Assembly: GCA_030268105.1 (NCBI GenBank)
Contig: BSDZ01000016.1
Coordinates: 2,735,501 to 2,799,500 of the forward strand
DNA length: 64,000 nt
Direction of reading: 5' to 3'
Source: Volvox africanus
Taxonomy: Eukaryota; Chlorophyta; Chlorophyceae; Chlamydomonadales; Volvocaceae
In this document: piece after piece, positions 11,160 through 22,791 of the stretch
Layout of the letters: each line of letters starts with the position of its first letter
How positions within the stretch are numbered: the first letter of the stretch is position 1
Notes under the pieces: generated by a model
What the model saw: the letters and a program-made list of their open reading frames with translations, nothing else
The model's database searches: none
What the model was told of the DNA's origin: nothing
Position numbers and translations under genes: made by a program

Positions 11160-12268
11160 GGTACCAGCGGCGGGGGCACCACCTGGGATTTCTGAACTAA
11201 CGCGTGGTCGGTGGTCATCCTTACGGCCAGCCGTGAAGGCATTGTTGCCTTGTGTACTTGGACACATCGAGCGAGTCATTGCGCGACGCATCACACTTGA
11301 CGGACGCACGGGACTTCTCTGCTTCGACCCGTTGTGTAATATGTTTACACCTCGCCGTCCCCTGTCGTCTATCGATCTGTCTAACCACGTGGTTTTGTTC
11401 ATCCCCTCGTCTCTGCGTGAGATGTCGGAACAGTTGGCCATATACAGGAGGTGTAGGCGTCAATATCCAGGCACCGCCGCATGTGTTTTACTCCCCGCTT
11501 TCTGTCGGCGCAAGGCAGAGGCATCGTTAAGGGGTATGCGGCATGTCCACCGGTTCGAGCCGGGCCCCGTTTTGTTTAATGGTGTGGATCGGCAGGGTAC
11601 GCTGGCTCCGTGGCCAAGCACATCCTACTCGGTTGACGTTTTGTACGAAGCTCCTGACGGGGGTGCCGTGGGTTACGGACCCGCCCTAAGTGCACTAACG
11701 TTATCTGCTGGGCAGTCGCTCGTAGATAACCGTGTCCCTGTGGTTCAGATCGGTTTGAATGGCCGTACTCTGAAGGCACTTGTTGACACCGGTGCCAGCG
11801 ACGACTTCATCTCTGTCGCAGAGGTGAATGTGCTGGGGTTGTCCCCAGAGTCGTCTGATTGTCCACAGGTTACCCTTGCTGACGGGGGTAAGCATCCCAT
11901 CGTGGGCAGGATTACCCTTAGCCTATCGATAGGCCCTTTGCGTGTTGTGACCCGGCCGTACGTGCTGCAGGGCTTAGCAGAGACTGCACCGTACATAATG
12001 GGGTCGTCGACATTACGGCAGTACCGCGCGCGCATCGACATGGAGACCGCAACCCTGCATATGTGCAAGGGTACTCTGTCGATTAAGGTACCTTTCCTGT
12101 CGTTCGAACATGTCACACCAAAGGAGGGCGAAACTGAGGCGGTGCCTATGGTTAATTTCGCTGTGACCACAATGGCCGCGCGAATCGAACCAGAGCTAGT
12201 CGGGCGTAAGGAAGCCGTCCGTTTGTTACGGAAGGGTGCCCACGGACTGCTTTTGAGGCCGCGGGTGG
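11149..12268 (+). pseudogene. pol: pol of A4, first part: linker and protease
   Basis: Continues the gag frame after the UAG. It contains the linker region and the protease ([13 protein letters not shown], near 11779-11815), and stops at 12268 where A5 is inserted. The frame resumes at 19213 (codon GGC split between 12268 and 19213). Confidence 0.88.
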
Positions 12269-13082
12269 TGTTGTGCTACGGTTCATTTCCCGCCGACGCG
12301 TAGGTCGACGTGATCCTACAAGGCGAAGTGCTTTTGTGATGAACGCATTACATATGAATGAATCTGCATGATATAAATATATTCACATCCATTTATATAT
12401 GCATCTGGCATGTTGTCATTATCCATCGCGACATCGCATCATGGCAAATCCGCCTAGCATGCATGAATAACCGAAGCATTGAAGTGCGCATTATGCTCGT
12501 GCTACAAAACGATAAGTAATATTATCTGATATAATATTACTTCATTTAAGCACACGTTGAGAGCGCCGCACTCGTCACAACACATGCCCTGCAACCGGAT
12601 ATCGTTATCCGGACCCTTGCATCATGCGAATGCCGGAAAGGCTTATATGTTGACATCGCCCATACGCAGTAGGGTTGTCACATCTAGGATCGGCCTCCTA
12701 ATGTGAATCGTACGGCACTGCGATGCTGCGAGTATAACAGATGCGAGGATGGCTAAGCTAGACAAGACATTCGATACCGGAGAACACTCGTGTGTTCTAT
12801 ATTACTATTTCTATACACTATCCTACTTAGCCCGAGCTAAGCCTGAACTTCGCTAGTCACCGCCGCATGATGATTGCTTGCTTCCGGCGCTGACGGCGAT
12901 TTCGTCCATTGCATCGTTCTGATCCGTAAGACTGTAAGTTATATCTCTCTTCGTCTTGAAGTCTTCCGCTGTCTCTGTTTGCTCTTGCTTGCCTTGCTGT
13001 ACTTGCAAGTGCTCGCGCATCGGTGTCGATAGTCTCCAGACGCGCAGATACTTATGAGCAAACGCGAACGAGAGGTACAACA
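12269..13082 (+). repeat. 5' LTR of A5
   Basis: 814 bp, TGTTGTG...GTACAACA. Reference copy for the LTR hairpins: AT palindrome with 12-bp stem 12514-12542; CCGGATA/TATCCGG 12595-12612; bulged CACAT...ATGTG stem 12679-12705; AGAACAC-TCGT-GTGTTCT 12781-12798; CTTAGC-CCGA-GCTAAG 12826-12841. Confidence 0.95.
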
Positions 13083-13548
13083 ATTTGGTATCGAGACAGG
13101 TTCGTTGCCTAACTGTCTCTCTCTGTCTAAGCGGAAGTAGGTTCTTTCTATGGCGAGTTCCAGCGACGAACCACGAGGACCGCTAGATACTTTTGCCGAG
13201 GACTTAGGCCGCGCCGTTTTGGACGCCGCCGCTTCCGGTTTGTAATTGTTTAATTGCTTTTGCTTAGATTGCTGCACTTGTTGTGTAAGTGTACGCTCTG
13301 AGTCGCAGGTAATCTCAGTGCACCGGCATTGCTTGCCGCGGCGACTGAGACCGGCGTTCGTCCGGACCAGTTGGCGACTCTCATCGCCCAAACTACGGAG
13401 ATCAGGACTCAGCTGGGCAAGTACTTGCTGAGTTTACTGAATCTTCTCAAGAGTACTGTCGGTAGGCTCACCGAACTGTTTTGTACTCTTGCCTTTGCGA
13501 TAGAAGTCGGCTTCTATTACGCAAAACTAGGGTATCGTTTCGTGCTCC
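13083..13548 (+). other. A5 leader with primer binding site
   Basis: The primer binding site starts at 13086 (TGGTATCGAGACAGG). The leader ORF is listed separately; nothing else is recognised. Confidence 0.8.
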
Positions 13549-13583
13549 ATGTCCGCGGAACACGACGATACGCCGCATACTAG
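13150..13583 (+). CDS. Candidate spliced leader ORF, A5 copy (120 aa)
   Basis: Exon 1 13150-13237, intron 13238-13308, exon 2 13309-13583. Intact. See the A12 copy for the description. Confidence 0.45.
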
Positions 13584-14772
13584 CCTAGCTAGCCAACCCG
13601 ATTTTGTTGTGGCTGCTAGAGCATCGGATAGAGGTCTTGAGACTGTTGGCGCGCGAGCCACTCAAGAGCCCCTTTTCCTTCAGACCCCTTCTCACTTAAT
13701 TGTGCCGCATTCAGCAGTTAACACCAATATGGACAACACTGCTGGACCAAGGGTTCTGCCATTACCTCAAGCTCGAGGGCATGATGACATCCCTGAGGTG
13801 ATGAGATTGTCTATTCCCGTTCCTAGGCTCAATATTTCGCTGACCGACAAGACACCAGGGCATAGCATAGCCGATGCAACTCGTGCGTACGTGCGTGACG
13901 CTAAAAAGTACCTCCAAGCTGTTCATGGTGGCGATAATGACGGTATCAGGTGTCTCTTCGTTGGTAACACCCTCAAGGACTGGTATCGCAATTGGACCAA
14001 CGCCCGGGGCAGCTATACTTTTGACGAGTTGGTCGCCGCTTTGCTCGCACGATTCGCTACTGAGGTTCAAGCACGCGATGTGGAAGCTCGTAACGCTTTG
14101 GCAGCCGGTAGCTACCACATGCGTCGGGATGAAAATGTACCTGCGTACCAGTCACGCTTCGAAGCACTTGTGACTCCCATTGCTGACCTCACCGAATCTG
14201 AGCGTGTCTTTTGGTTTAGGCGAGGCCTGACGAAATTTTTGGCTAAATGGTGCGCTACTGACTTGGTTGGAGCGCAGATCAAGTCGTATGACGCGTTGGT
14301 CGCTTTTGCTAAGGGCGCGGAGGTACGACTCCTTGCCGGCGAGGAAGAAGTCAAGTCTGCCCCTCGTGCAAATGCCGTGCAAGTGCAGGATCCGCTTGGG
14401 GAAGCTGTAGCTCTCGACCAGGACCTCGGCGCGACCCGCCCCACGCCTACTGCCGCGACGCGACGCAGCAACGGGCAATGCAAGGCGCGCGGGGGCGCTA
14501 GCTCGGGTGTCCGTGGTACAGGAGGAGCAGGTCCGAGCTCGGACCCAGCTAGGAACAGGAAGCGTGGTGGTGCGCCGTCGTCGGCAGCCGCACAGCGTTC
14601 CGACCCCAACGCGAAGCGTACTCGTACGGACGACACATTTATGCCAAAATGGAATTGCAATCGTTCCGAATTCGAGCGTCGGAAATTGGCCAATGTTTGT
14701 CTACGGTGTGCGGAGAATCATTCCACGAAGGATTGCCCTCTAATGCCGCCGTTTGTACCTCAGCCGAAATAG
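13549..14772 (+). CDS. gag: gag of A5, intact (407 aa)
   Basis: Open from ATG to UAG. N-terminal about 85 residues are acidic/polar, followed by the helical Retrotrans_gag-like core (about residues 95-245, with DAKKYLQAVHGG, KDWYRNW and ERVFWFRRGLTKFLAKW), a Gly/Ser/Arg-rich basic linker, and a zinc knuckle CLRCAENHSTKDC of the form CX2CX3HX4C. It is four codons shorter than the 411-residue A12 gag because 12 nt after NTL are missing. It would form particles and package RNA. Its own pol is out of frame (see next entry), so it could give Gag but not Gag-Pol. Confidence 0.88.
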   Translation: MSAEHDDTPHTSLASQPDFVVAARASDRGLETVGARATQEPLFLQTPSHLIVPHSAVNTNMDNTAGPRVLPLPQARGHDDIPEVMRLSIPVPRLNISLTDKTPGHSIADATRAYVRDAKKYLQAVHGGDNDGIRCLFVGNTLKDWYRNWTNARGSYTFDELVAALLARFATEVQARDVEARNALAAGSYHMRRDENVPAYQSRFEALVTPIADLTESERVFWFRRGLTKFLAKWCATDLVGAQIKSYDALVAFAKGAEVRLLAGEEEVKSAPRANAVQVQDPLGEAVALDQDLGATRPTPTAATRRSNGQCKARGGASSGVRGTGGAGPSSDPARNRKRGGAPSSAAAQRSDPNAKRTRTDDTFMPKWNCNRSEFERRKLANVCLRCAENHSTKDCPLMPPFVPQPK

Positions 14773-17700
14773 GGGCTTGCCCGGGTTCCTGCGGCGGGGG
14801 CACCACCTGGGATTTCTGAACTAACGCGTGGTCGGTGGTCATCCTTACGGCCAGCCGTGAAGGCATTGTTGCCTTGTGTACTTGGACCGTACTCTGAAGG
14901 CACTTGTTGACACCGGTGCCAGCGACGACTTCATCTCTGTCGCAGAGGTGAACGCGCTGGGGTTGTCCCCAGAGTCGTCTGATTGTCCACAGGTTACCCT
15001 TGCTGACGGGGGTAAGCATCCCATCGTGGGCAGGATTACCCTTAGCCTATCGTTAGGCCCTTTGCGTGTTGTGACCCGGCCGTACGTGCTGCAGGGCTTA
15101 GCAGAGACTGCACCGTACATAATGGGGTCGTCGACATTACGACAGTACCGCGCGCGCATCGACATGGAGACCGCAACCCTGCATATGTGCAAGGGTACTC
15201 TGTCGATTAAGGTACCTTTCCTGTCGTTCGAACATGTCACACCAAAGGAGGGCGAAACTGAGGCGGTGCCTATGGTTAATTTCGTTGTGACCGCAATGGC
15301 CGCGCGAATCAAACCAGAGCTAGTCGGGCGTAAGGAGGCCGTCCGTTTGTTACGGAAGGGTGCCCACGGACTGCTTTTAAGGCCGCGGGTGAGCTGTTGT
15401 GTCACCACCGCGCAGATTTCTGCGGATCTTGAGGTTGAGGCCCTACTGTCGCAGTATGAGGACGTCTTTAAAGATATCCCTGGCCTACCACCTATGCGTC
15501 CTGTTGATCACACAATCCCTCTCATGCCTGGAGCGCAGCCTACAGCCCGGCCAATGTACAGGTTGAGTCCATTGGAGCTGGACGAGGTGAAGCGCCAGGT
15601 GACGGATTTGCTCGCGAAGGGTATGATACGCCCCAGTACATCCCCGTATTCTGCACCGATTTTGTTTGTCGGTAAGAAGGATGGGACCTTGCGCATGTGC
15701 ATTGATTACCGGGGGTTAAATGCGAATACGGTGAAAAATCGCTACCCTTTGCCACGCGTTGACGACCTGTTGGATAAGCTGAAGGGCTCGGCTTATTTTT
15801 CCTCAATTGACTTACAACAGGGCTACAATCAGATTCGCATCGCTGCCTCTGATATCCCGAAAACCGCTTTTCGGACGCCCTTCGGTCACTTTGAGTATAC
15901 GGTCCTATCGTTTGGTTTGACTAATGCCCCTGCGACGTTTCAGGCGGTTATGGACCGAATGTTTAGGCCGTTTATCGACAGGTTCGTTGTTTGCTACCTG
16001 GATGACATCTTGGTATATTCTAAGACGCGCGAGGAGCACTTGGAGCATCTTCGGCTCGTGCTCGACGTTATGAGGCGGGAGCAATTGTTTGCTAAACGCG
16101 CCAAATGCTTTTGGGCGCAGCCTCAGGTGGAATATTTGGGCCATATTGTGTCGGCCACCGGTGTGAAGATGGACCCGCGGAAGGTCGCTGTGGTTCGCGA
16201 TTGGCCCGCGCCTCAGAACCTCACGGAGCTGCGTAAGTTCCTTGGCTTGACCAATTATTTCCGAAAGTTCATTGAAAAATATTCCATCATTGCGGCCCCG
16301 CTTACTAACTTAACTCGCAAAGGCGTTTTCGTTTCGCTCGAGTCGTGGACGTCGCAATGCCAGCGGGCATTCGAAGAGCTCAAACGAATCATTGCCGAAG
16401 ATGTCACCCTTGCATTCCCTGATTACTCGTTGCCATTTCGTGTTGAGGTAGTGTCTGATGCCTCAATATTTGGAAGCGGCGCTGTATTGTTACAGGAAGG
16501 GCGACCGATTGCCTTCACGAGTAAGAAGTTTTCTGGTGCGGAGATTCGCTACACCACCGGGGAACAGGAGCTTCTGGCCGTGCTGCATGCTTTAAAGGAA
16601 TGGCGCTGTTACCTCGAGGGACGCCCGTTTACTTTAAAGACTGACCACAAGCCCCTAACGTTTTTGCAAAACGTTCCGACGTTGAACCGCCGTCAAGCTA
16701 GGTGGATGGAATATCTAGCTAGGTTCAACTGCACCTGGGAGTATATTTCTGGTAAATTGAATATTGCCGATGCTCTCAGTCGACATCCGTCGCTACACGC
16801 TGCAATTTTGGCAGCGCCCGTCGTGCGGCCGCGTAGCGAGGAGGTGCCGATCGCGACGGACCTCGCGGAGCGGTTGAAGGTTGCCTACAACGCAGACGCC
16901 TGGTTCGCGGACCCGGCTAATGTAGAAAACCTTCGCAAGCAGAATGGCCTTTGGCTACGGACGGAGGGTGCAGCTACGCAAATCGTCGTTCCGAACGACG
17001 ACGCGCTACGCTACGACATCCTTGCGCGGTTCCACGAGGACCCGTTAGCAGGACACCCTGGTAGCAAGCGATTGATCGACTTGGTGCAACGTTCCTTTTG
17101 GTGGCCTCGTTTGGCTAAGGATGCGGCGAACTTCGTCCAGACATGCAGTCTGTGCCAGCGCAATAAGGCTTTGTCCGGTAAGGGCCATGGGTTGTTGCAA
17201 CCGTTGCCTGTCCCGGATGTGCCTTGGGAAAGTGTTTCCATGGACTTCGTAGTCGCGCTGCCCAAAACTGAGGGGGGATACGATGCGGTGTTCGTAATGG
17301 TCGATCGTCTGACTAAGATGGTTCACCTAGCACCATGCACATCATCCTGCACGGCTGAGCAAACTGCACGTCTGTTTTTCGATAATGTGGTTCGGTTACA
17401 CGGGATTCCCAAAAATGTGATCTCGGACCGCGGTGGGCAGTTCACGTCTAAGTTTTGGGAAGCGCTCTGCAAACTAGTTGGCATGCGCGTCAACCTGAGC
17501 ACGGCGTATCACCCGCAGACTGATGGTCAAACCGAACGCACAAACCGCACGTTGGGTGATATGTTGCGCAATTATGCTGGTCGCACACCACTTGTTTGGG
17601 ATACATATTTGACTGCGGCAGAATTCGCGCTTAACAATGCTGTTAACCGCTCTACAGGCAAAAGTCCGTTCTTTCTTAACTACGGGTTTCATCCCGCGCT

Positions 17701-18334
17701 ACCCGTGTGGCGTGAGTTGGAAGTGAACGTGCCTGCTGCTAAACTTTTTGCCAAGTCGTTTATGTCCCGAATCACAGACGCGAAGTCGTGTTTGGACGCG
17801 GCGCAGCAACGAACGACAGAGTACTACAACAAATCCAAGCAGGATGTGACGTTTTCGGAGGGGCAACTCGTGTTGCTAAGCACCAAGAACTTGCGTTCCT
17901 TGGCCGACGGATCCCGAAAACTCTTACCCCGCTGGATTGGTCCGTACCCTGTCGTGCGCATGGTTGGGAATGTGGCTGTGCAGCTTGCATTGCCCGCTGA
18001 TATGACCATTCACCCCACGTTTCACGTATCGCTTGTTCGTCCGTATCGTGGTACGGAACCCGTCCCTGAGCCTGCTAACGCCCCCGCAGCGATCGAACCA
18101 GTTCCCGAGACCTGGATCGCTGGTAAACAGAAGTTTTACGATGTGGAGCGGGTGTAAGATTATCGCGCGTGTCGTGTGGGCCGACACCGACGTAAGCGAA
18201 CAGTACACGAGTACTTGGTTAAGTGGACAGGGTATACCGACGAGCACAACTCATGGGAACCGGCACGCAACTTCTCACAGGACATGAAACCCCTGCTCGA
18301 AGAAGCCCGCAAACGTGCCACGCAAGCCCAATGA
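14773..18334 (+). pseudogene. pol: pol of A5: long ORF, 500-bp deletion and late stop
   Basis: Compared with A6, 500 bp of the gag-protease linker are missing at 14886/14887. This shifts frame, so reading through the gag UAG soon meets a stop. From 14876 the other frame is open for 1093 codons: protease (D12-T-G), RT with YLDD at 374-377, RNase H, integrase H720, H727, C757, C760 and D790, D851, E887 (DD35E), GPY/F. TTA became TAA at 18155-18157 just before the chromodomain (to 18334). All catalytic residues I can see are present. Residue numbers count from 14876. Confidence 0.9.
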
Positions 18335-18393
18335 CCCCTGCAGTCGATGCTGTATGATGCAGCGAGGACGCTGCATACGGGAGGGGGGATAAT
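18335..18393 (+). promoter_or_regulatory. A5 3' untranslated stretch, hairpin and polypurine tract
   Basis: Holds the hairpin ATGCAGCG-AGGA-CGCTGCAT and the purine run GGGAGGGGGG, which ends five bases before the LTR at 18394. Confidence 0.8.
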
Positions 18394-19207
18394 TGTTGTG
18401 CTACGGTTCATTTCCCGCCGACGCGTAGGTCGACGCGATCCTACAAGGCGAAGTGCTTTTGTGATGAACGCATTACATATGAATGAATCTGCATGATATA
18501 AATGTATTCACATACATTTATATATGCATCTGGCATGTTGTCATTATCCATCGCGACATCGCATCATGGCAAATCCGCCTAGCATGCATGAATAACCGAA
18601 GCATTGAAGTGCGCATTATGCTCGTGCTACAAAACGATAAGTAATATTATCTGATATAATATTACTTCATTTAAGCACACGTTGAGAGCGCCGCACTCGT
18701 CGTGATACATGCCCTGCAACCGGATATCGTTATCCGGACCCTTGCATCATGCGAATGCCGGAAAGGCTTATATGTTGACATCGCCCATACGCAGTAGGGT
18801 TGTCACATCTAGGATCGGCCTCCTAATGTGAATCATACGGCACTGCGATGCTGCGAGTATAACAGATGCGAGGATGGCTAAGCTAGACAAGACATTCGAT
18901 ACCGGAGAACACTCGTGTGTTCTATATTACTATTTCTATACACTATCCTACTTAGCCCGAGCTAAGCCTGAACTTCGCTAGTCACCGCCGCGTGATGATT
19001 GCTTGCTTCCGGCGCTGACGGCGATTTCGTCCATTGCATCGTTCTGATCCGTAAGACTGTAAGTTATATCTCTCTTTGTCTTGAAGTCTTCCGCTGTCTC
19101 TGTTTGCTCTTGCTTGCCTTGCTGTACTTGCAAGTGCTCGCGCATCGGTGTCGATAGTCTCCAGACGCGCAGATACTTATGAGCAAACGCGAACGAGAGG
19201 TACAACA
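18394..19207 (+). repeat. 3' LTR of A5
   Basis: 814 bp, the same length as the 5' LTR. Sequence differences are mostly transitions, plus a short block change (CACAAC versus CGTGAT) downstream of the CGCCGCACTCGT motif. Confidence 0.95.
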
Positions 19208-21467
19208 GGTGGGCTGTTGTGCCATCACCGCGCAGATTTCTGTGGATCCTGAGGTTGAGGCCCTACTGTCGCAGTATGAGGACGTCTTTAAAGATATCCC
19301 TGGCCTACCACCTATGCGTCCTGTTGATCACATAATCCCTCTCATGCCTGGAGCGCAGCCTACGGCCCGGCCAATGTACAGGTTGAGTCCATTGGAGCTG
19401 GACGAGGTGAAGCGCCAGGTGACGGATTTGCTCGCAAAGGGTATGATACGCCCCAGCACATCCCCGTATTCTGCACCGATTTTGTTTGTCGGTAAGAAGG
19501 ATGGGACCTTGCGCATGTGCATCAATTACTGGGGGTTGAATGCGAGTACGGTGAAAAATCGCTACCCTTTACCACGCGTTGACGACCTGTTGGATAAGCT
19601 GAAGGGATCGGCTTACTTTTCCTCGATTGACTTGCAACAGGGCTATATTCAGATCCGCATCGCTGCCTCTGATATTCCGAAAACCGCTTTTCGGACGCCC
19701 TTCGGTCAGTTCGAGTATACAGTCCTATCGTTTGGTTTGACTAATGCCCCTGCGACGTTTCAGGCGGTTATGGACCGAATGTTTAGGCCGTTTATCGACA
19801 GGTTCGTTGTTTGCTACCTGGATGACATCTTGGTTTATTCTAAGACGCGCGAGGAGCACTTGGAGCATCTTCGGCTCGTGCTGGACGTTATGAGGCGGGA
19901 GCAATTGTTTGCTAAACGCGCCAAATGCTTTTGGGCACAGCCTCAGGTGGAATATTTGGGCAACATTGTGTCGGCCACTGGTGTGAAGATGGACCCGCGG
20001 AAGGTCGCCGTGGTTCGCGATTGGCCCGCGCCTCAGAACCTCACGGAGCTGCGTAAGTTCCTTGGCTTGACCAATTATTTCCGAAAGTTCATTGAAAAAT
20101 ATTCCATCATTGCTGCCCCGCTTACTAACTTAACTCGCAAAGGCGTTTTCGTTTCGCTCGAGTCGTGGACGTCGCAATGCCAGCGGGCATTCGAAGAGCT
20201 CAAGCGAACCGTTGCCGAAGATGTCACCCTTGCATTCCCTGATTACTCGTTGCCGTTTTGTGTTGAGGTAGTGTCTGATGCCTCAGTATTTGGAAGCGGC
20301 GCTGTATTGTTACAGGAAGGGCGACCGATTGCCTTCACGAGTAAGAAGTTTTCTGGTGCGGAGATTCGCTACACCACCGGGGAACAGGAGCTTCTGGCAG
20401 TGCTGCATGCTTTAAGGGAATGACGCTGTTACCTCGAGGGACGCCCGTTTACTTTAAAGACTGACCACAAGCCCCTAACGTTTTTGCAAAGCCTTCTGAC
20501 GTTGAACCGCCGTCAAGCTAGGTGGATGGAATACCTAGCTAGGTTCGAATGCACCTGGGAGTACATTTCTGGTAAATTGAATATTGCTGATGCTCTCAGT
20601 CGACATCCGTCGCTACACGCTGCAATTTTGGCAGCGCCCGTCGTGCGACCTCATAACGAGGAGGTGCCGATCGCGACGGACCTCGTGGAGCGGTTGAAGG
20701 CGGCCTACAACACAGATGGCTGGTTCTTGGAGCCGGCTAATGTAGAAAACCTTCGCAAGCAGAATGGCCTTTGGCTACGGACGGAGGGTGCAGCTACACA
20801 AATCGTCGTTCCGAACGACGACGCGCTACGCTACGACATCCTTGCGCGGTTCCACGAGGACCCGTTAGCAGGACACCCTGGTAGCAAGCGGTTGGTCGAG
20901 TTGGTGCAACGTTCCTTTCGGTGGCCTCGTTTGACTAACGATGCGGCGAACTTCGTACAGACATGCAGTCTGTGCCAGCGCAATAAGGCTTTGTCCGGTA
21001 AGGGCCATGGGTTGTTGCAACCGTTGCCTGTCCCGGATGCGCCTTGGGAAAGTGTTTCCATGGACTTCATAGTCGCGCTGCCCAAAACTGAGGGGGGATA
21101 TGATGCGGTGTTCGTAATGGTCGATCGTCTATCTAAGATGGTTCACCTAGCACCATGCACATCGTCCTGCACGGCTGAACAAACCGCACGTTTGTTTTTC
21201 GACAATGTGGTTCGGTTACACGGGGTTCCCAAAAATGTGATCTTGGACCGCGGTGGGCAGTTCACGTCTAAGTTTTGGGAAGTGCTCTGCAAGCTAGTTG
21301 GCATGCGTGTCAACCTGAGCACAGCGTACCACCCGCAGACTGATGGTCAAACCGAACGCACAAACCGCATGTTGGGTGATATGTTGCGCGATTATGCTGG
21401 TCGCACACCACTCGTTTGGGATACATATTTGACTGCGGCAGAATTCGCGCTTAACAACGCTGTTAAC
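19208..21467 (+). pseudogene. pol: pol of A4, second part: RT, RNase H, truncated integrase
   Basis: 19208-19212 is the target duplication of A5; pol resumes at 19213. RT is complete to YLDDILVYS but carries IDYRG changed to INYWG and a QGYN to QGYI change near the active-site region. RNase H carries the same TGG-to-TGA stop as A3 (20421-20423). Integrase has the HHCC and DDE residues and ends at LNNAVN exactly at an LTR start. The apparent start at 19179 inside the preceding LTR is an artefact of the nested insertion. Confidence 0.9.
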
Positions 21468-22289
21468 TGTTGTGCTACGGTTAGTTTCCCCTGATGCGTA
21501 GGTCAATGTGATCCTACAAGGCGAAGTGCTATTGTGATGAACACATTGCATATGAATGAGTCTGCATGATATAAATGTACTTGTGTACATTTATATATGC
21601 ATTTGGCATGTTGTCATTATCCATCGCGTCATCGCATCATGGCAAATCCGCCTAGCATGCATGAAAGCCCGAAGCATTGAAGTGCGCATTATGCTCGTGC
21701 TACGAAACGATAAGTAATATTATCTGATATAATATTACTTCATTTAAGCACACGTTGAGAGCGCCGCACTCGTCGTGATACATGCCCTGCAACCGGATAT
21801 TGTTATCCGGACCCTTGCATCATGTGAATGCCGGAAAGGCTTATACGTTGTTATGCATAGACATCGCCTATACGCAGTAGGATTGTCACATCTAGGATCG
21901 GCCTCCTAATGTGAATCGTACGGCATTGCGATACTGCGAGTATAACAGATACGAGGACGGCTAAGCAAGATAAGACATTCGATACCGGAGAACACTCGTG
22001 TGTTCTATATTACTATTGCTATACGCTATTCTACTTAGCCCGAGCTAAGCCTAAACTTCGCTAATCACCGCCGCGTGATGATTGCTTGCTTCCGGCGCTG
22101 ACGGCGATTTCGTCCATTGCATCGTTCCGATCTGTAAGACTGTAAGTTATATCTCTTCTTGTTTGAAGTCTTCCGCTGTCTCTGTTTGCTCGTGCTTGCC
22201 TTGCTGTACTTGCAAGTGCTCGCACATTGGTGTCGCAAGCCTTCAGACGCGCAGATACTGATGAGCAAACACGAAGGAGAGGTACAACA
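21468..22289 (+). repeat. LTR, family A, shared by A4 (3') and A6 (5')
   Basis: 822 bp. Truncated integrase on the left, primer binding site (TGGTAGCGAGACC, from 22293) on the right. Confidence 0.95.
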
Positions 22290-22357
22290 AATTGGTAGCG
22301 AGACCAGGTTCGTTGCCTAACTGTCTCTCTTTGTCTAATCGGAAGTAGGTTCTTTCT

Positions 22358-22791
22358 ATGGCGAGTTCCAGCGACGAACCACGAGGACCGCTAGATACTT
22401 TTGCCGAAGACCTAGGCCGCGCCGTTTTGGACGCCGCCGCTTCCGGTTTGTAATTGTTTAATTGCTTTTGCTTAGATTGCTGCACTTGTTGTGTAAGTGT
22501 ATGCTCTGAGTCGCAGGTAATCTCAGTGCACCGGCATTGCTTGCCGCGGCGACTGAGACCGGCTTTCGTCCGGACCATTTGGCGACTCTCATCGCCCAAA
22601 CTACGGAGATCAGGACTCAGCTGGGCAAGTACTTGCTGAGTTTACTGATTCTTCTCAAGAGTACTGTCGGTAGGCTCACCGAATCGCTTTGTACTCTTGC
22701 CTTTGCGATAGAAGTCGGCTTCTATTACGCAAACCTAGGGTATCGTTTCGTGCTCCATGTCCGCGGAACACGACGATACGCCGCACACTAG
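22358..22791 (+). CDS. Candidate spliced leader ORF, A6 copy (120 aa)
   Basis: Exon 1 22358-22445, intron 22446-22516, exon 2 22517-22791. Carries the GFRPDHLA variant also present in A9 and A12. See the A12 copy. Confidence 0.45.

Larger units (their letters stand above)
12269..19207 (+). mobile_element. Retrotransposon A5, complete two-LTR insertion in A4
   Basis: 6939 bp with two 814-bp LTRs that differ at roughly a dozen positions by eye. It is flanked by GGTGG on both sides (12264-12268 and 19208-19212). Removing the element and one GGTGG restores the uninterrupted pol of A4, which matches A3 at this place. This is the one retroelement here with a clear 5-bp target duplication, as expected for Ty3/gypsy integrases. 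Confidence 0.95.
8624..22289 (+). mobile_element. Retrotransposon A4, internally deleted, hosting nested A5
   Basis: Two 822-bp LTRs (8624-9445, 21468-22289) flank leader, gag and pol. At 12268 pol is interrupted by A5 and resumes at 19213 in the same frame after a 5-bp duplication. Like A3, it lacks the integrase C-terminus, chromodomain and polypurine tract. Both of its LTRs are shared with neighbours (A3 on the left, A6 on the right), so no target duplication can be read for it. Confidence 0.88.

Noticed and set aside
6366..12268. Segmental duplication between 6.4-12.3 kb and 19.2-25.1 kb
   Set aside because: The resemblance comes from A3 and A4 being sister elements and from A5 splitting A4; the GGTGG duplication shows insertion rather than duplication.
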